Shown: positions 1 through 9,507, counted from the first letter of the stretch. The stretch: DNA of 64,000 nucleotides from Saccharopolyspora phatthalungensis (GCF_014203395.1 NZ_JACHIW010000001.1:4323501-4387500), one strand, 5' to 3'. Program-made: numbers and translations. Notes: generated from the letters alone by a model not told the origin.

Positions 1-1385
1 AGCTTCCATTGACCGTCGCGGACCGCGGTGTTTCCGGTGTGTTCCCAGAACAGGGTGTGCGGCTCGCTCTCCGCGCCGCGCAGCGCAGGCAGCATGCTCA
101 CCCCTTGCAGTGGTGGGAGTTCGACCTGCTGTCGGCGCTGCGGGTAGTCCACGCCGGCGGCCTCGAGCACGGTCGGCAGGACATCCACGAGTTGGAACGG
201 AGCGTGTTGGACGGTGCCGGCGGCGAGTCCGCCGTGTGGCCAGTGCACAATGCACGGTGCAGCGATGCCGCCCTCGTGCGTCCATCGTTTGTAACGACGG
301 AACGGCGTGTTGGACAGGTTCGCCCACGCGGTGCCGTAACTGGCGTAGGTGTCTTCCGGGCCGGGGTCGCTTTCCGGGTGGTTGCCCAGGAACACCTGCT
401 CTCCGGACCGGGTCGTGCCCGGGAAGTTCTCCGGTCGGTTGCGAAGGCTCTGGTAGTGCTCGTCTCCGATGTCCTCGGCCGAGGCGCCGTTGTCGGAGAG
501 GAACACGAACAGCGTGTTCTCCCACTGGCCGGTTTCTTCCAGTGCTGCCCGCAGCCGACCGATCCCGCGGTCCATCCGCTCGACCATCGCGGCATAGGTC
601 TGCATCCGACGGGCTTCCCAGCGTTGATCGGTGACCGCCGACCACGGCGGCTGGGTCGGGTCCCGATCGGTCAGCTCGGTGTCTTCGGGCAGGATGCCTT
701 CCCGGACCAGCCGCCCCAGCCGGGCCTTCCGGAGCGCGTCCCAGCCGTCGTCGTAGGTGCCCTGGTAGCTGTCGATGTCGGCTTCCGGGGCGTGTAGCGG
801 CCAGTGCGGCGCTGTGTAGGCCACGTAGAGGAAGAACGGGTGTGGTTGCGACGCGGATCGGTGCACGAATTCCACGGCGTCGGTGGTGATCGCGTCGGTG
901 TAGAAGAACCCAGGGGTGTCGAACTCGGCGCTTGCGTCGCGCTCCCCGCGGGTGAGGGTGCCCGGGGCGTAGTAGCTGCCGCAGCCGGTGAGGGTGCCGA
1001 AGAAGTGGTCGAACCCGCGCCGAGTCGGCCATGCCGCGCACGGTGTGTGCACCTCGGAGGACAGGTGCCACTTGCCTGACATGCCGGTCGCGTAGCCGGC
1101 GGCACCGAGTATCTCGGCGGTGGTCGCACACCGGTCGTTGAGGCTGCCGAGATACCCCCGGGGCGTATCGTTGCTGGTCAGGACGCCGATCCCGGTCTGG
1201 TGTGGGTGCAGCCCGGTGAGCAACGACGCCCGGGACGGGCTGCACCGCGCTGTGTTGTAGAAGTTGCTGAACCGCACGCCCGAGCGGCCGATGGCGTCGA
1301 GGTTCGGGGTGCGGATCTCCCCGCCGTAGCAGCCGAGATCGGAGTAGCCGAGATCGTCGGCGAGTACGAGGACGACGTTCGTCAT
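1..1385 (-). CDS. Sulfatase, arylsulfatase family (3' end outside window)
   Basis: Alkaline-phosphatase-superfamily sulfatase that hydrolyses sulfate esters. The ATG at 1385 begins a frame that stays open to base 1, so about 461 residues are visible and the C-terminus lies beyond the window. Asp10-Asp11 are the usual Ca2+ ligands, and Cys48 in C-S-P-S-R is the cysteine converted to formylglycine in type I sulfatases. The G-K-W-H motif follows at about residue 110, and an F-L-S-D-N-G-A stretch supplies the distal metal site. No signal peptide is visible at the N-terminus, so a cytoplasmic enzyme is likely. It lies downstream of the MFS permease gene on the same strand, 34 bp after its stop, so the two probably form an operon in which the permease imports a sulfated compound. 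The substrate cannot be read from sequence. Family call is firm. Confidence 0.93.
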   Translation of the reverse strand, partial: MTNVVLVLADDLGYSDLGCYGGEIRTPNLDAIGRSGVRFSNFYNTARCSPSRASLLTGLHPHQTGIGVLTSNDTPRGYLGSLNDRCATTAEILGAAGYATGMSGKWHLSSEVHTPCAAWPTRRGFDHFFGTLTGCGSYYAPGTLTRGERDASAEFDTPGFFYTDAITTDAVEFVHRSASQPHPFFLYVAYTAPHWPLHAPEADIDSYQGTYDDGWDALRKARLGRLVREGILPEDTELTDRDPTQPPWSAVTDQRWEARRMQTYAAMVERMDRGIGRLRAALEETGQWENTLFVFLSDNGASAEDIGDEHYQSLRNRPENFPGTTRSGEQVFLGNHPESDPGPEDTYASYGTAWANLSNTPFRRYKRWTHEGGIAAPCIVHWPHGGLAAGTVQHAPFQLVDVLPTVLEAAGVDYPQRRQQVELPPLQGVSMLPALRGAESEPHTLFWEHTGNTAVRDGQWK

Positions 1386-1419
1386 GGTGTCCCTTCAGTC
1401 GATGTGCGCTGGTCGTGAA

Positions 1420-2853
1420 TCAGGTAATGGCGCTGCGCCGCGGTGTGCCGTGGTCGTCCGGGTGGCTGCGTTCCCCGCTGAGTTCGTCGATCGAGCGTCG
1501 GGCGGGTTCGTACCGGCGGTAGGCGTAGGCGAGTGCTGAGAGCACGAGGCCGACTGCGCCGCAGATGAGGACCACCCCGCGGAAGCCGAGCAGTTCCAGG
1601 CCGACCGGTACGAGCAGTACGACCAGCCCGTTACAGAAGCGGTTCAGGCCGTGCGCGAGCCCGTTCGCGGCCCCGCGGACGCTGGTCGGGAGCAGTTCGC
1701 TGGGAAGCACGCCGCTGATGCTGGAAGCGATCCAGTTGAAGACTCCGTACAGGCAGTACAGCGGGACCAGCACCCAGGTTCCGAAGCCGATCGTCACCAT
1801 GAGTACGTAGACCAAAAACAGCGCGACATGCGTCGAGATGTACGCCCGGATCCGACCAATCCGGTCCACCAAGGTGAACGACAGGATGGCGCCGATCAGG
1901 GCGCCCACCCAGATCACCGCGCCGCTGAGCACCGATTGGATCTGGGAGAGCTTGCCGATCTGCTCGAACACGTACGGGCCCAGGATGCTCGATCCGCCGC
2001 CCACCAGCGAGACGAAGCCGACGAGCGTGATCACGATGAGGGCAATCGTGCGGTGCGGGCCGGTCACGAGGGTGCGCATGCCAGGAACGGCCGCGCGGGC
2101 CCGCTCGCCGTGTGTACGCAGAGCCTGCGCCTGCGCCTCCAACCGGCCAGCGGACGTTGAGATTCCGAAGTAGGCCAGCGCCTCCACGGCCTGGTCGGTG
2201 CGCCCCTTGAGCAGCAGCCAGCGCGGGGACTCGGGCAGATGCAGCCGGGCCAGCAGAGCGATCATCGCCGGAACGGCGCCCGCCGCGAACATCCACCGCC
2301 ACGCGTTCTCGTCGCCGACAGCGAGCAGCAGGGCGTCGACCAGAATGGCGGACAGAGCACCGGTGGACCACATGATCTGCGGCAAGGCGCCGGCCCAGCC
2401 ACCGCGTGAGTTCCGGGGTGCGATCTCGTTCAGGAAGGCCAGACCGGCCGCGAGCTCGGCGCCGATCGCCACCCCGAGCAACACCCGGGCGGTGTACAAC
2501 TGCTCAACGTTGGTGACCAGCGCGGAGAGCAGGCTGATGGCGACGAAGCAGACGAGGGTCCACTGGAAGATGACCCGGCGGCCGAGCCGGTCGGCCAGTC
2601 GTCCGAAAATGATCGCGCCGACCATCGACCCGAAGTATGTCGACGCGCCGAGCAGGCCGATCTGGCCTGCGCCGAGGTGCATCTGGTCCTTCACCTGTAC
2701 CAGCACACCGCTCAACGCGATCAGGTCGTATCCGTCGACGAACATCCCGGCTGCGATCGTGCGCATCGCGATGCGGCGACGTCGATCGACGTGCCGGTCG
2801 TCGTCGAAGGTGCCCAGTCCTTCCGATTGCGGCGAGGAGTCTGCAGTGACCAT
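1420..2853 (-). CDS. MFS transporter (metabolite:H+ symporter type)
   Basis: Twelve-helix major facilitator permease of 477 residues. The motif between helices 2 and 3 (G-R-L-A-D-R-L-G-R-R) and the P-E-S-P-R-W motif after helix 6 are typical of the sugar-porter and aromatic-acid/metabolite symporter branches. I chose the ATG at 2853 because a GGAGG ribosome site lies just upstream; the in-frame ATG at 2865 would place that site inside the gene. It is divergent from the ROK regulator, with a 12-bp palindrome in the shared upstream region, and precedes the sulfatase on the same strand. It probably imports a sugar, sugar acid or sulfated glycan unit under control of the ROK protein. The substrate is inference. 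Confidence 0.9.
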   Translation of the reverse strand: MVTADSSPQSEGLGTFDDDRHVDRRRRIAMRTIAAGMFVDGYDLIALSGVLVQVKDQMHLGAGQIGLLGASTYFGSMVGAIIFGRLADRLGRRVIFQWTLVCFVAISLLSALVTNVEQLYTARVLLGVAIGAELAAGLAFLNEIAPRNSRGGWAGALPQIMWSTGALSAILVDALLLAVGDENAWRWMFAAGAVPAMIALLARLHLPESPRWLLLKGRTDQAVEALAYFGISTSAGRLEAQAQALRTHGERARAAVPGMRTLVTGPHRTIALIVITLVGFVSLVGGGSSILGPYVFEQIGKLSQIQSVLSGAVIWVGALIGAILSFTLVDRIGRIRAYISTHVALFLVYVLMVTIGFGTWVLVPLYCLYGVFNWIASSISGVLPSELLPTSVRGAANGLAHGLNRFCNGLVVLLVPVGLELLGFRGVVLICGAVGLVLSALAYAYRRYEPARRSIDELSGERSHPDDHGTPRRSAIT

Positions 2854-2872
2854 GAAATCCTCCATTGGATTC

Positions 2873-2884
2873 AGTCGCGCGACT
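2873..2884. promoter_or_regulatory. Palindromic putative ROK operator
   Basis: A perfect 12-bp palindrome, AGTCGCGCGACT, followed by AT-rich DNA, sits between the divergent permease and ROK genes, about 20 bp upstream of the permease start. It is the obvious candidate site for autoregulation by the adjacent ROK protein. Binding is inferred from position only. Confidence 0.55.
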
Positions 2885-2955
2885 AAACTAAATTATTCGG
2901 CGTGGTCTGCCAACCCCCAGCTCGCGCCGGTCGTCCGGCGGGCGACATTAGGATC

Positions 2956-4239
2956 GTGAACGTGCCCTCTGCCCGTCACGATCAGGCCACGCTGCGTCGT
3001 GGGAATCTCGGTCTCGTCCTGCGCACCGTGTACGACCTTGGCCCGGTCTCGCGGTCAGACCTGGTCAGGCGGACCGGGCTCAATCGCACCACCATGATCA
3101 GCCTGGTCGCGGAGCTGATCGACAGAGGCCTGCTGGAGGAAGTGGGCAATCGGCATCCCGGCACCGCCGGTCGGCCGTCCGTCTTGCTGGACATTCACTC
3201 CCGAGGCGCGGTCGCGCTGTCCGCAGCGGTGGGGCTGGACCGGCTAGAGGTGCTAGCCAGCAACCTCCGGGGCCGACCGGTCGCTCACCGCGAGCTGCGC
3301 CTGGACGTGCCCAGGGACTCGCCGGAGACAGTGGCGTCCCGGCTGGCCGACCTCGTGGGTGACCTCGAGGGAGAACTCGCTGGATACTCGGGCAGCATCG
3401 CCGGCCTCGTTGCGATCGTCGCTGGAATGGTCGACGCGGCCAGCGGAATGGTCTACCTGTCACCCGCGCTGGGGTGGCAGGACGTCCCCCTGCGTGAGCT
3501 CCTGAACGAGGCCCTCGACGGGCCGGACTACCCGGTACTGGTCGACCGGCGTGGGCGGCTGTGCGTGGAAGCGGAACGTCGAGCCGAACCGGGGGCGACA
3601 ACCCGGGACCTGGTCGTGCTTTTCGGCGACCTAGGGGTCGGTGGCGGGGCGCTGGTCAATGGCCGCACCGTGCTCGGGGCGCACGGGCTCGGCGGTGAGT
3701 TCGCGCATGTCGTCGTCGACCCGAATGGTCCGGAGTGTGATTGCGGCGCGCGCGGCTGCCTTGGGGCACTCGTCGGGCTCCCACCGCTGGCCGAAGCCGC
3801 CGGGCTGCGACTCGGCGACGGCAGCGGGCTAGCGGTTGTCGTCGAGCAACTCCGGACCCGAGCCGCGGATGGTGACGACCAAGTCGTCGCCGAACTGCGC
3901 CGGCAGGCTACTTGGCTCGGTACCGCAGCCGCGACGCTGGTGAACGTCTTCGACCCGGAAGCGGTCGTACTTGCCGGCTGGTTCGGAATCCTGGCTGAAT
4001 GGATGCTGCCGACGGTCCGCTCGGTGCTCGACCAGCGCCTGGTGCTACCGCAACGTCGCGCGCTGGATGTAGGGGCCTCCACACTCGGGCTGCAGGCGCC
4101 GATACATGGCGGTGTCGGGACGGTCCTGGAACACGTCTTTGCTGACCCCGTCGGTTCCACTGGTGTCGCGCCGAGATCTAAACTGATCTCATCCAGATCA
4201 CTCCTGGGCGCCACCTCCCGGAATCACTCCAGCTCATGA
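2956..4239 (+). CDS. ROK family transcriptional regulator
   Basis: Repressor of the NagC/XylR type, 427 residues from the GTG at 2956. The N-terminal winged helix-turn-helix includes the S-R-S-D-L-V-R-R-T-G-L-N-R stretch, and the remainder is a ROK sugar-kinase-like fold. The zinc motif C-x-C-G-x-x-G-C is at Cys261, Cys263 and Cys268, just after a G-E-F-A-H-V loop. I preferred this GTG over the upstream GTG at 2902 because the extra 18 residues are not ROK-like and the shorter start aligns with the family's R-x-x-N start region. It is divergent from the MFS/sulfatase genes and presumably releases its operator when it binds a sugar or sugar phosphate. The effector is unknown. Confidence 0.88.
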   Translation: MNVPSARHDQATLRRGNLGLVLRTVYDLGPVSRSDLVRRTGLNRTTMISLVAELIDRGLLEEVGNRHPGTAGRPSVLLDIHSRGAVALSAAVGLDRLEVLASNLRGRPVAHRELRLDVPRDSPETVASRLADLVGDLEGELAGYSGSIAGLVAIVAGMVDAASGMVYLSPALGWQDVPLRELLNEALDGPDYPVLVDRRGRLCVEAERRAEPGATTRDLVVLFGDLGVGGGALVNGRTVLGAHGLGGEFAHVVVDPNGPECDCGARGCLGALVGLPPLAEAAGLRLGDGSGLAVVVEQLRTRAADGDDQVVAELRRQATWLGTAAATLVNVFDPEAVVLAGWFGILAEWMLPTVRSVLDQRLVLPQRRALDVGASTLGLQAPIHGGVGTVLEHVFADPVGSTGVAPRSKLISSRSLLGATSRNHSSS

Positions 4240-4674
4240 TCGGACTGGCCCCGCGACCGCCACGGTCGGCGTCGGGCTATTCAAACCTGACCGGGGTATT
4301 CACATCGAGGGCGGCACACTCGACACCGATCAACGGAATAGTCGAGGCGTTGCGAGATGGGCCAGGACACCACCGTGCCCCGTGCGATCGGTGCTGGATC
4401 GCATCGTTGCATTGCGGGGAACAGGAACGTTGCTGGCACCTTATTTGAAAAGAGGGGCGGATGGAGGTTTGCCGGTCAGTACCGCAGTGCCTGCCGCTTA
4501 AGCGGGATCCCACCAAAGCAGGCAACTAGAGCCCCTTGACCATCCTCACTGGACGGTGCCCAACCTTGGAGGTTACGGAATAACCACACATCGACAAGGT
4601 ACGGCAACGGTTTCAGTGTTGGGTCGGAAATGGCTCAGAAACAGCCTGCCGTCGGCTCGGCCGAACTCCTGACC
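4240..4674. other. Intergenic stretch, no supported gene
   Basis: No open frame here has family resemblance or a credible start. The short frames at 4236-4539 on both strands are unrelated in sequence to anything recognisable. The base composition is lower in GC than the flanks, which fits decayed mobile DNA next to the recombinase relics. Confidence 0.5.
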
Positions 4675-4790
4675 GCGCTGACCGGATAACACGGTGTGAA
4701 TGCCGCAGCGCGTGTTGGCAGCGACCTTCTTGCCTTCGAGGTTCATGAACTTCCCAAGGCGGCCCACGGTGCACTCGCGCAGATAGAGCC
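4675..4790 (-). pseudogene. Tyrosine integrase relic A
   Basis: A short minus-strand stretch reads L-R-E-C-T-V, then K-F-M-N-L-E, then V-A-A-N-T-R. These blocks line up with residues 131-165 of the intact integrase at 33646-34869 (L-R-E-C-T-V, N-F-M-L-D-L-E-R, V-A-A-N-T-R-R-G-I-R). Only this part of the core-binding region survives, and it has no start or catalytic domain. It is a fragment of a close relative of that integrase, abutting relic B. It may mark a former attachment or recombination site. Confidence 0.7.
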
Positions 4791-4802
4791 GGGTACCGGA
4801 AG

Positions 4803-5150
4803 TTGTTGGAGCGCTACGTGTTGCAGCACTTCCGCGGCACGTCGGTTGGCCAGATCGACCCGAAGGCAGTGGAGGACTTCGCTACGGCGCTCGCAACCCG
4901 CAAGCGCCCACTCGCGCCCCGGGCGCTGAAGCACGCGTGGTCGGTGTTCGACCGGGTGTTGCGGTACGTCGTCCGGCACGACGCATTGCCCGCGCGAACC
5001 CGGTTGACCGTACGTATAACGCCCTGGGCGGCCACGGGTCCGGCGACGAAACCCCGTTTGAACCGCACCCGCTCACCCCGGCTCAGCTCGGGGCCATGCT
5101 GGCGCACGTTGAGGCGCGGGCCCGATCGACGCCTTGGCGCTGAAAGTGTT
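4803..5150 (+). pseudogene. Tyrosine recombinase relic B, frameshifted
   Basis: The first frame reads like an integrase SAM-like core-binding domain (L-E-R-Y-V-L-Q-H-F-R-G, then R-V-L-R-Y-V-V-R-H-D-A-L). The match then moves to another frame, which contains N-P-V-D-R and later P-F-E-P-H-P-L-T-P-A-Q-L, the usual linker into the catalytic domain. A further shift near 5125 is needed to continue. The catalytic Arg, His and Tyr are absent. The reading frame is therefore broken at least twice and the gene is dead. Confidence 0.65.
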
Positions 5151-5560
5151 GGCATGCCGGTAAGCCCACGGTGATAGCGGAAGATCGTGCGCAACCCGGC
5201 CGCAGTCAACGGCTTGCCCCGGTTCGGCCCCTTGGCCACGAGAAACAGGCGGGCGCTTGCGGATTCGGGCCGTTCGGCCAGCAGATACACCTGGATCACC
5301 GAGGCGACGTCGGCATCCAGCGGCCCGGCGTTCCCGCTGGCCCTTACCGACCACCCGCAGCCATCGGCCGCCGATATCGGCGTCAACGACGTCCAGGCCC
5401 AGCACCTCGGCGGAACGCAGCCCGCAATACAGCATCAAGCCCGCGATCGCCCGGTCCCGCCACGCATGAAAACTCGCCAGAAGCTCCGCCGCATCCGACT
5501 GCGATAGCGCCGTGGGCAGACGACGAGGCTCCCGGAGCCGAAGCGACGAACGGGTTTTCG
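5151..5560 (-). pseudogene. Tyrosine recombinase relic C, frameshifted
   Basis: On the minus strand one frame contains R-D-R-A-I-A-G-L, then L-Y-C-G-L-R-S-A-E-V-L, which holds the first catalytic Arg of a XerC/D-like recombinase, and then V-V-G-K-G-Q-R-E-R-R. The frame then shifts to one reading P-L-D-A-D-V-A-S-V-I and G-P-N-R-G-K-P-L-T. The H-x-x-R box and nucleophilic Tyr are missing because the homology ends at the junction with relic B near 5150. It differs from relics A and B, so at least three recombinase genes contributed to this scar. Confidence 0.7.
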
Positions 5561-5762
5561 GCCGACGGACGGTGTGCGCGAGCATACCGCTGCGCTCACC
5601 CGCTACCCGCCAGGGCCTCCCATCTGTGTCTTCCCCGTGCGGATGCTCCTATCTTGGATAGAAAGTTGGCACCGGCGCGATCCCCTCGGACCATGCGCTT
5701 CGTGTCGCTGGTGATCCCAAGATCGCGCCGTACGGGCAAACGGGATTACGCCCCAATGCGGC

Positions 5763-7130
5763 TTAATGTTCTGCACCGGCGAGAGGTTGCTCCGATAGCA
5801 GCGCATTGCGAGCGGCTTCGCCGGAACGGTGCCGCAGCACGCGCAGTACGATCGACGGGCGACCCAGCGTCGTGGGCGGATCCACCATGTGAAGAACCCG
5901 GAGGAACTGCTGATACAGGACGTCGTCGTGAGGCATCGCGCGCATGAGCCTACGCAGATAGCCGAGACCCGCTCTGATCGGCAGTGGTGCGCGATGTCGT
6001 TGCCAGCCCCAGTCGGATGAAGTCGCGAGCAGCCATGGCCACCTCGTCCGGCGGGCCAGCACGCGCTGGAACCGCCTCGTAGCACCGGCCGGGATTCCGT
6101 ACGGAGGGCATCCCTGCAGGAACTCACGCAGTTCTATCGCCTCGAAGGCGCTGACCGTCAAACCCTGCCCGTAAATTGGGTTGAACGTACAAACGGCATC
6201 TCCGACCGCGATCAACCCGTCGGGCCAGCGACGCAACCGGTGACAAGCCAGCCTGCGGTTCCCGGTGCGCGAGTAGCGCCGGATCGGTGATGCCGGGCTC
6301 ATCTGCGCGACCAGGTCGGCCACGGGCACCCGCAACGACCTGAGGTACTCGGCAAACGCTTCCTCGTCGTGGGGTGGTTTGCCGTCCTCGATGCCCTGAA
6401 GGGTGAGGAGCAGCCGATCTCCTTCCACCCTGGACACGAAGCCTCCCCGCCGCACGTCCGGCGCCTGGAGGAACTCGGCAAGCCCGGTCCACTCGGGCCA
6501 TACACCGGACGGGTTGTCGTAAAGCCTTGACGCGTACCCCACTCCTGCGTTGAGCACGGTCTCGCGGGGGCGGCCGAATTCCGCCTGCTCCAACCACTCC
6601 GCAAGATGCGAAGACCGGCCGCTCGCGTCCACGACAAGATCCGTGGGCAACGTCTTCTCGCCACCGGCGTCGCGGTAACTGACACCGGTGACGGCACGTT
6701 CGTCTGCTCTCAGACCAAGCACGGTGCAGCCATCCGCGAGCGCGACACCCGGCAGCGCGAGCACCCTTTCCCGCAGCGACGACTCGAACAGCGACCGGGT
6801 GAACGACTGGACGATCAGGCCAGTCTGCAGTCTTGACGCCCAGCCGTCGGCAAACCTGACGGCGACCTGCTCACCAAAGTCGAAGGTCGGTGCTCCCGCG
6901 TTACTCAGCTCGTCGCGGAAGCCTGGGAACAACTCCTCCACCAGCTCGCCACCCTGAGCGCTGAGGGCGTGCAAGTGATGGGACTGCGGTATGCCGGCGC
7001 GGTGATCCTTACCTGTCAGACGATCTCGCTCAAGCAGGAGCACGGAGGAGAACCTCTCGCTCAACACCCGCGCCGCCAGCAGTCCAGACACGCCAGCACC
7101 AATCACCACCGCTTGACTGAAGTCCCTCAT
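5763..7130 (-). CDS. FAD-dependent monooxygenase of the terpene operon
   Basis: Flavoprotein of 455 residues. The N-terminal Rossmann motif is G11-A-G13-V-S-G16 followed by an acidic residue at the end of strand 2, the middle D-L-V-V-D-A-S-G-R-S motif follows, and the C-terminal G-D-A-V-C-x-F-N-P-I-Y-G-Q-G loop contacts FAD. This is the PHBH/squalene-epoxidase-like class that hydroxylates or epoxidises hydrophobic substrates. The ATG at 7130 overlaps the terpene synthase stop by four bases (ATGA), so translation is coupled. A further upstream in-frame ATG at 7208 would run into the synthase gene and lacks homology. It is the last gene of the leftward terpene operon and probably oxidises the terpene product. 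The exact reaction is unknown. Confidence 0.85.
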   Translation of the reverse strand: MRDFSQAVVIGAGVSGLLAARVLSERFSSVLLLERDRLTGKDHRAGIPQSHHLHALSAQGGELVEELFPGFRDELSNAGAPTFDFGEQVAVRFADGWASRLQTGLIVQSFTRSLFESSLRERVLALPGVALADGCTVLGLRADERAVTGVSYRDAGGEKTLPTDLVVDASGRSSHLAEWLEQAEFGRPRETVLNAGVGYASRLYDNPSGVWPEWTGLAEFLQAPDVRRGGFVSRVEGDRLLLTLQGIEDGKPPHDEEAFAEYLRSLRVPVADLVAQMSPASPIRRYSRTGNRRLACHRLRRWPDGLIAVGDAVCTFNPIYGQGLTVSAFEAIELREFLQGCPPYGIPAGATRRFQRVLARRTRWPWLLATSSDWGWQRHRAPLPIRAGLGYLRRLMRAMPHDDVLYQQFLRVLHMVDPPTTLGRPSIVLRVLRHRSGEAARNALLSEQPLAGAEH

Positions 7131-8131
7131 AACATTGGCCTTTCCTCCAAGTCGAGATTCGCTGCTCCAGACGCAGGGCCGGTGCGGTACCGCGCGCTCT
7201 CCTGACACCAGTCAAGCTCCCCGCGCACGATATGTTCCAGTGCTCGGACGTGGCGGGATACCGCGATCCGCTCGCCCTGCGGCAACGACATCTGTTCCAG
7301 TCGCGTGCGGAGCTCGACGAAACGACCGACATCGTTGTGGAAGAGACCGACCGCCTTGGCGAACGCCTCGGAAAGCTCGTTGCTGTACTTCCGCTGGAGA
7401 ACGAAGACGATGTTGTGGGTTTCGCCGGCGGCGATCTCCTTGTTCAACGAGTACAGGTCGTTGATGAGGAACATCAGCCTGCCCGCGGTGCGGATTAGAT
7501 CGGCATAGGTGGTTGTGTTACGTATGCATTGCGGCACGGCGATGCCTTCGGCAACCTCGATCAGGTCTACAAGAACCAGCCAAGCGAAGGTGTCCAGCCT
7601 CAGGTCGAAGTAGGCGTCCAGTAGCGGCACTTTCTGGTCCACCCGCATCGACACCTCTAGCGCGACTCCTCTGGCGAAAACGAGGAGATGGTCGGCAAGA
7701 CGTTCCCTGAGCAGGGGGGCGGTCTCGCGAAAGCCCTGGTGCCACAGCTCGTCCAGCGCGTGCCACAGTGGTTCATGTGAGCCCGGCGAACCGCTGCTGC
7801 GGAGAACTCGAGCGAGCTGGTCCGCAGCCTGGTGCGCCCGGTCGGGTGCCAGGCCCAGTCGATGAGGGTCGAAGTGGTCGTCGTAGACGAACATCCAGAC
7901 GATGAGGCGTCCGATGAGATTGAGTTCTGAACACCCAGCCTGGGGATACACGGAAGCGATCAGGTCGCTGAAGCGAGCGGCTCGCACGTGCCGCGCGACA
8001 GCCCCGTCGCCGACGAGACTCGTTTCGTTCAACCAGGCGGTGAGGTTGGCGTCGAGTACTGCCGCGTGCGGACTGCGCGCTGGCGAAAATGGAACGCCTA
8101 ATTGTTGCGCGGCCAGATCGAACGATGGCAC
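7127..8131 (-). CDS. Class I terpene synthase
   Basis: Terpene cyclase of 334 residues that ionises a prenyl diphosphate using three Mg2+. The first metal motif is D84-D-H-F-D88. The second, NSE motif is N224-D-x-x-S228-x-x-x-E232. An R-Y pair near residue 320 fits the C-terminal diphosphate sensor. The length is normal for bacterial cyclases. It starts with GTG at 8131, two bases after the stop of the desaturase-like gene, and ends overlapping the monooxygenase start. The linked prenyl diphosphate synthase at 11885 suggests a GPP, FPP or GGPP substrate made locally; chain length and product cannot be read from sequence. Confidence 0.92.
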   Translation of the reverse strand: MPSFDLAAQQLGVPFSPARSPHAAVLDANLTAWLNETSLVGDGAVARHVRAARFSDLIASVYPQAGCSELNLIGRLIVWMFVYDDHFDPHRLGLAPDRAHQAADQLARVLRSSGSPGSHEPLWHALDELWHQGFRETAPLLRERLADHLLVFARGVALEVSMRVDQKVPLLDAYFDLRLDTFAWLVLVDLIEVAEGIAVPQCIRNTTTYADLIRTAGRLMFLINDLYSLNKEIAAGETHNIVFVLQRKYSNELSEAFAKAVGLFHNDVGRFVELRTRLEQMSLPQGERIAVSRHVRALEHIVRGELDWCQESARYRTGPASGAANLDLEERPML

Positions 8132-8133
8132 GG

Positions 8134-9507
8134 CTACCTCACTCTCGCCGGCATCGGGGTGCTGAGTACGCGCCCGATTCGTTGCGCGGCGAGCATCCCG
8201 GAGGCGGCACTGTGATTGGTCGTCGAGTGCGCGAGGAAGTCGCCGCCCGCGAGCTGGACTCTGCTGTCTACCGAACGTGCCGCGCTGAGCCCCTTCAACG
8301 CTCGGTAGTCACCGGGACGGCGGACCACGATACCCAGAGGAACGCGGCAGACGCGGAGCAGTTCGGCGTGACTCTCGAGCTCAGGGAGCACCCGCAGGCG
8401 TCGCGCTCCGGCCAGGGCTGCGGCCGCCAGAAACCCATCGTCCGAGTCGAGGTGTGACGCCGACCAGTTGCCGCGGAAGTGGGCCATGGCGAGACCACGT
8501 CCCGCGGCCACGCGTCCTTGCGCCATGTTGTGCGGCAACACGAATCCGCACATTTCCGGATGCTCCTTGCGTGGGAAGTCGAGAACGACCTCTTTGGCCG
8601 CGGTAGGCCGGTCCAGCCCGAATGCGATGTGGATACTTGCGGCGTACCGCAGCGATTCGAACGCCGTTCTCTCGATTTCCTGAAGCTGGGGGTAGATCCC
8701 GTGGACGAGCGGCGGCGGCACCGCGATCACACATGCTTGCGCTCGGACGGTTGTCGTTGCGTTGTCACGACACCAGGTCACCTCGACCTCTCCCGCACGC
8801 TCCTCTACAGACAGGACAGTCGCCTCGTGCTCGACCGCCACGTGTTGGGCGAGCGCCTGGGGAAGAAAGCCGACTCCGGTCGTCGAGGTGAGGAACCCCC
8901 CTCCTCCGAGCAGGCTGCGCAGGATCATGAAGGGCCCGATGCTCGACGTGACTTCGGCGTCCTCCAACGAGGCGAGGATGCACAGCAGATCGAGCGCGTA
9001 GTCCACGGTCGCGTTGCTGATGCCCCGCCGGGCCGCGTACTCGGAGACCGAATGGTGATCCTGCGTGGACATCGACGACATGTCCTCCCAGCTGAGCGAG
9101 GGCCGCAGTCGGGCGTAGTCGATCAGGAGTCGAACCGCGTCGGTCGGTGGCACCAGCTTTAGCAGGCCTGCTGCCATACGCGGCAAGGACTTGACGTTGA
9201 TCCGTTGGACGCGTCCCTCTTTCACGACACCGACCAGGCTCGACGACCGGAGCGGCCGAGCGTTCACCGCTGCCGCGAGTCGGAGGAGATGCTTATAGCG
9301 ATAGGACAGCAGGGAAGCGGCGAGGTCGACGGGAAAACCGCCGTGGTCCACGTTCGCCATGCGTCCCCCGACCTCGTCTCTGGTCGAGCTTTCCAGTACC
9401 GTGACGCGATATCCTTCGCGCTGCAGGAGAAAGGCCGCGGTGAGGCCGCCGATGCCAGCGCCCACCACCACGACGTTGCAGTCCGAGCATGCGGAGGTTT
9501 CCCGCAT
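8134..9507 (-). CDS. FAD-dependent desaturase/amine-oxidase-like enzyme
   Basis: Flavoprotein of 457 residues in the phytoene desaturase / protoporphyrinogen oxidase superfamily. The N-terminal G-A-G-I-G-G-L-T-A-A dinucleotide motif is followed by V-T-V-L-E-S and the G-G-R signature at about residues 47-49. The C-terminal half is less conserved, and the usual final FAD loop (G-D) is represented by L-A-G-G-D-F. It starts at ATG 9507, which shares one base with the preceding TGA (TGATG), and ends two bases before the synthase GTG. In the operon it could desaturate or isomerise a terpene or its polyprenyl precursor. The reaction is inference. Confidence 0.82.
   Translation of the reverse strand: MRETSACSDCNVVVVGAGIGGLTAAFLLQREGYRVTVLESSTRDEVGGRMANVDHGGFPVDLAASLLSYRYKHLLRLAAAVNARPLRSSSLVGVVKEGRVQRINVKSLPRMAAGLLKLVPPTDAVRLLIDYARLRPSLSWEDMSSMSTQDHHSVSEYAARRGISNATVDYALDLLCILASLEDAEVTSSIGPFMILRSLLGGGGFLTSTTGVGFLPQALAQHVAVEHEATVLSVEERAGEVEVTWCRDNATTTVRAQACVIAVPPPLVHGIYPQLQEIERTAFESLRYAASIHIAFGLDRPTAAKEVVLDFPRKEHPEMCGFVLPHNMAQGRVAAGRGLAMAHFRGNWSASHLDSDDGFLAAAALAGARRLRVLPELESHAELLRVCRVPLGIVVRRPGDYRALKGLSAARSVDSRVQLAGGDFLAHSTTNHSAASGMLAAQRIGRVLSTPMPARVR

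Noticed and set aside
4277..4525. Small Cys-containing frame on the minus strand after the ROK gene
   Set aside because: No homology, no ribosome site; likely chance.
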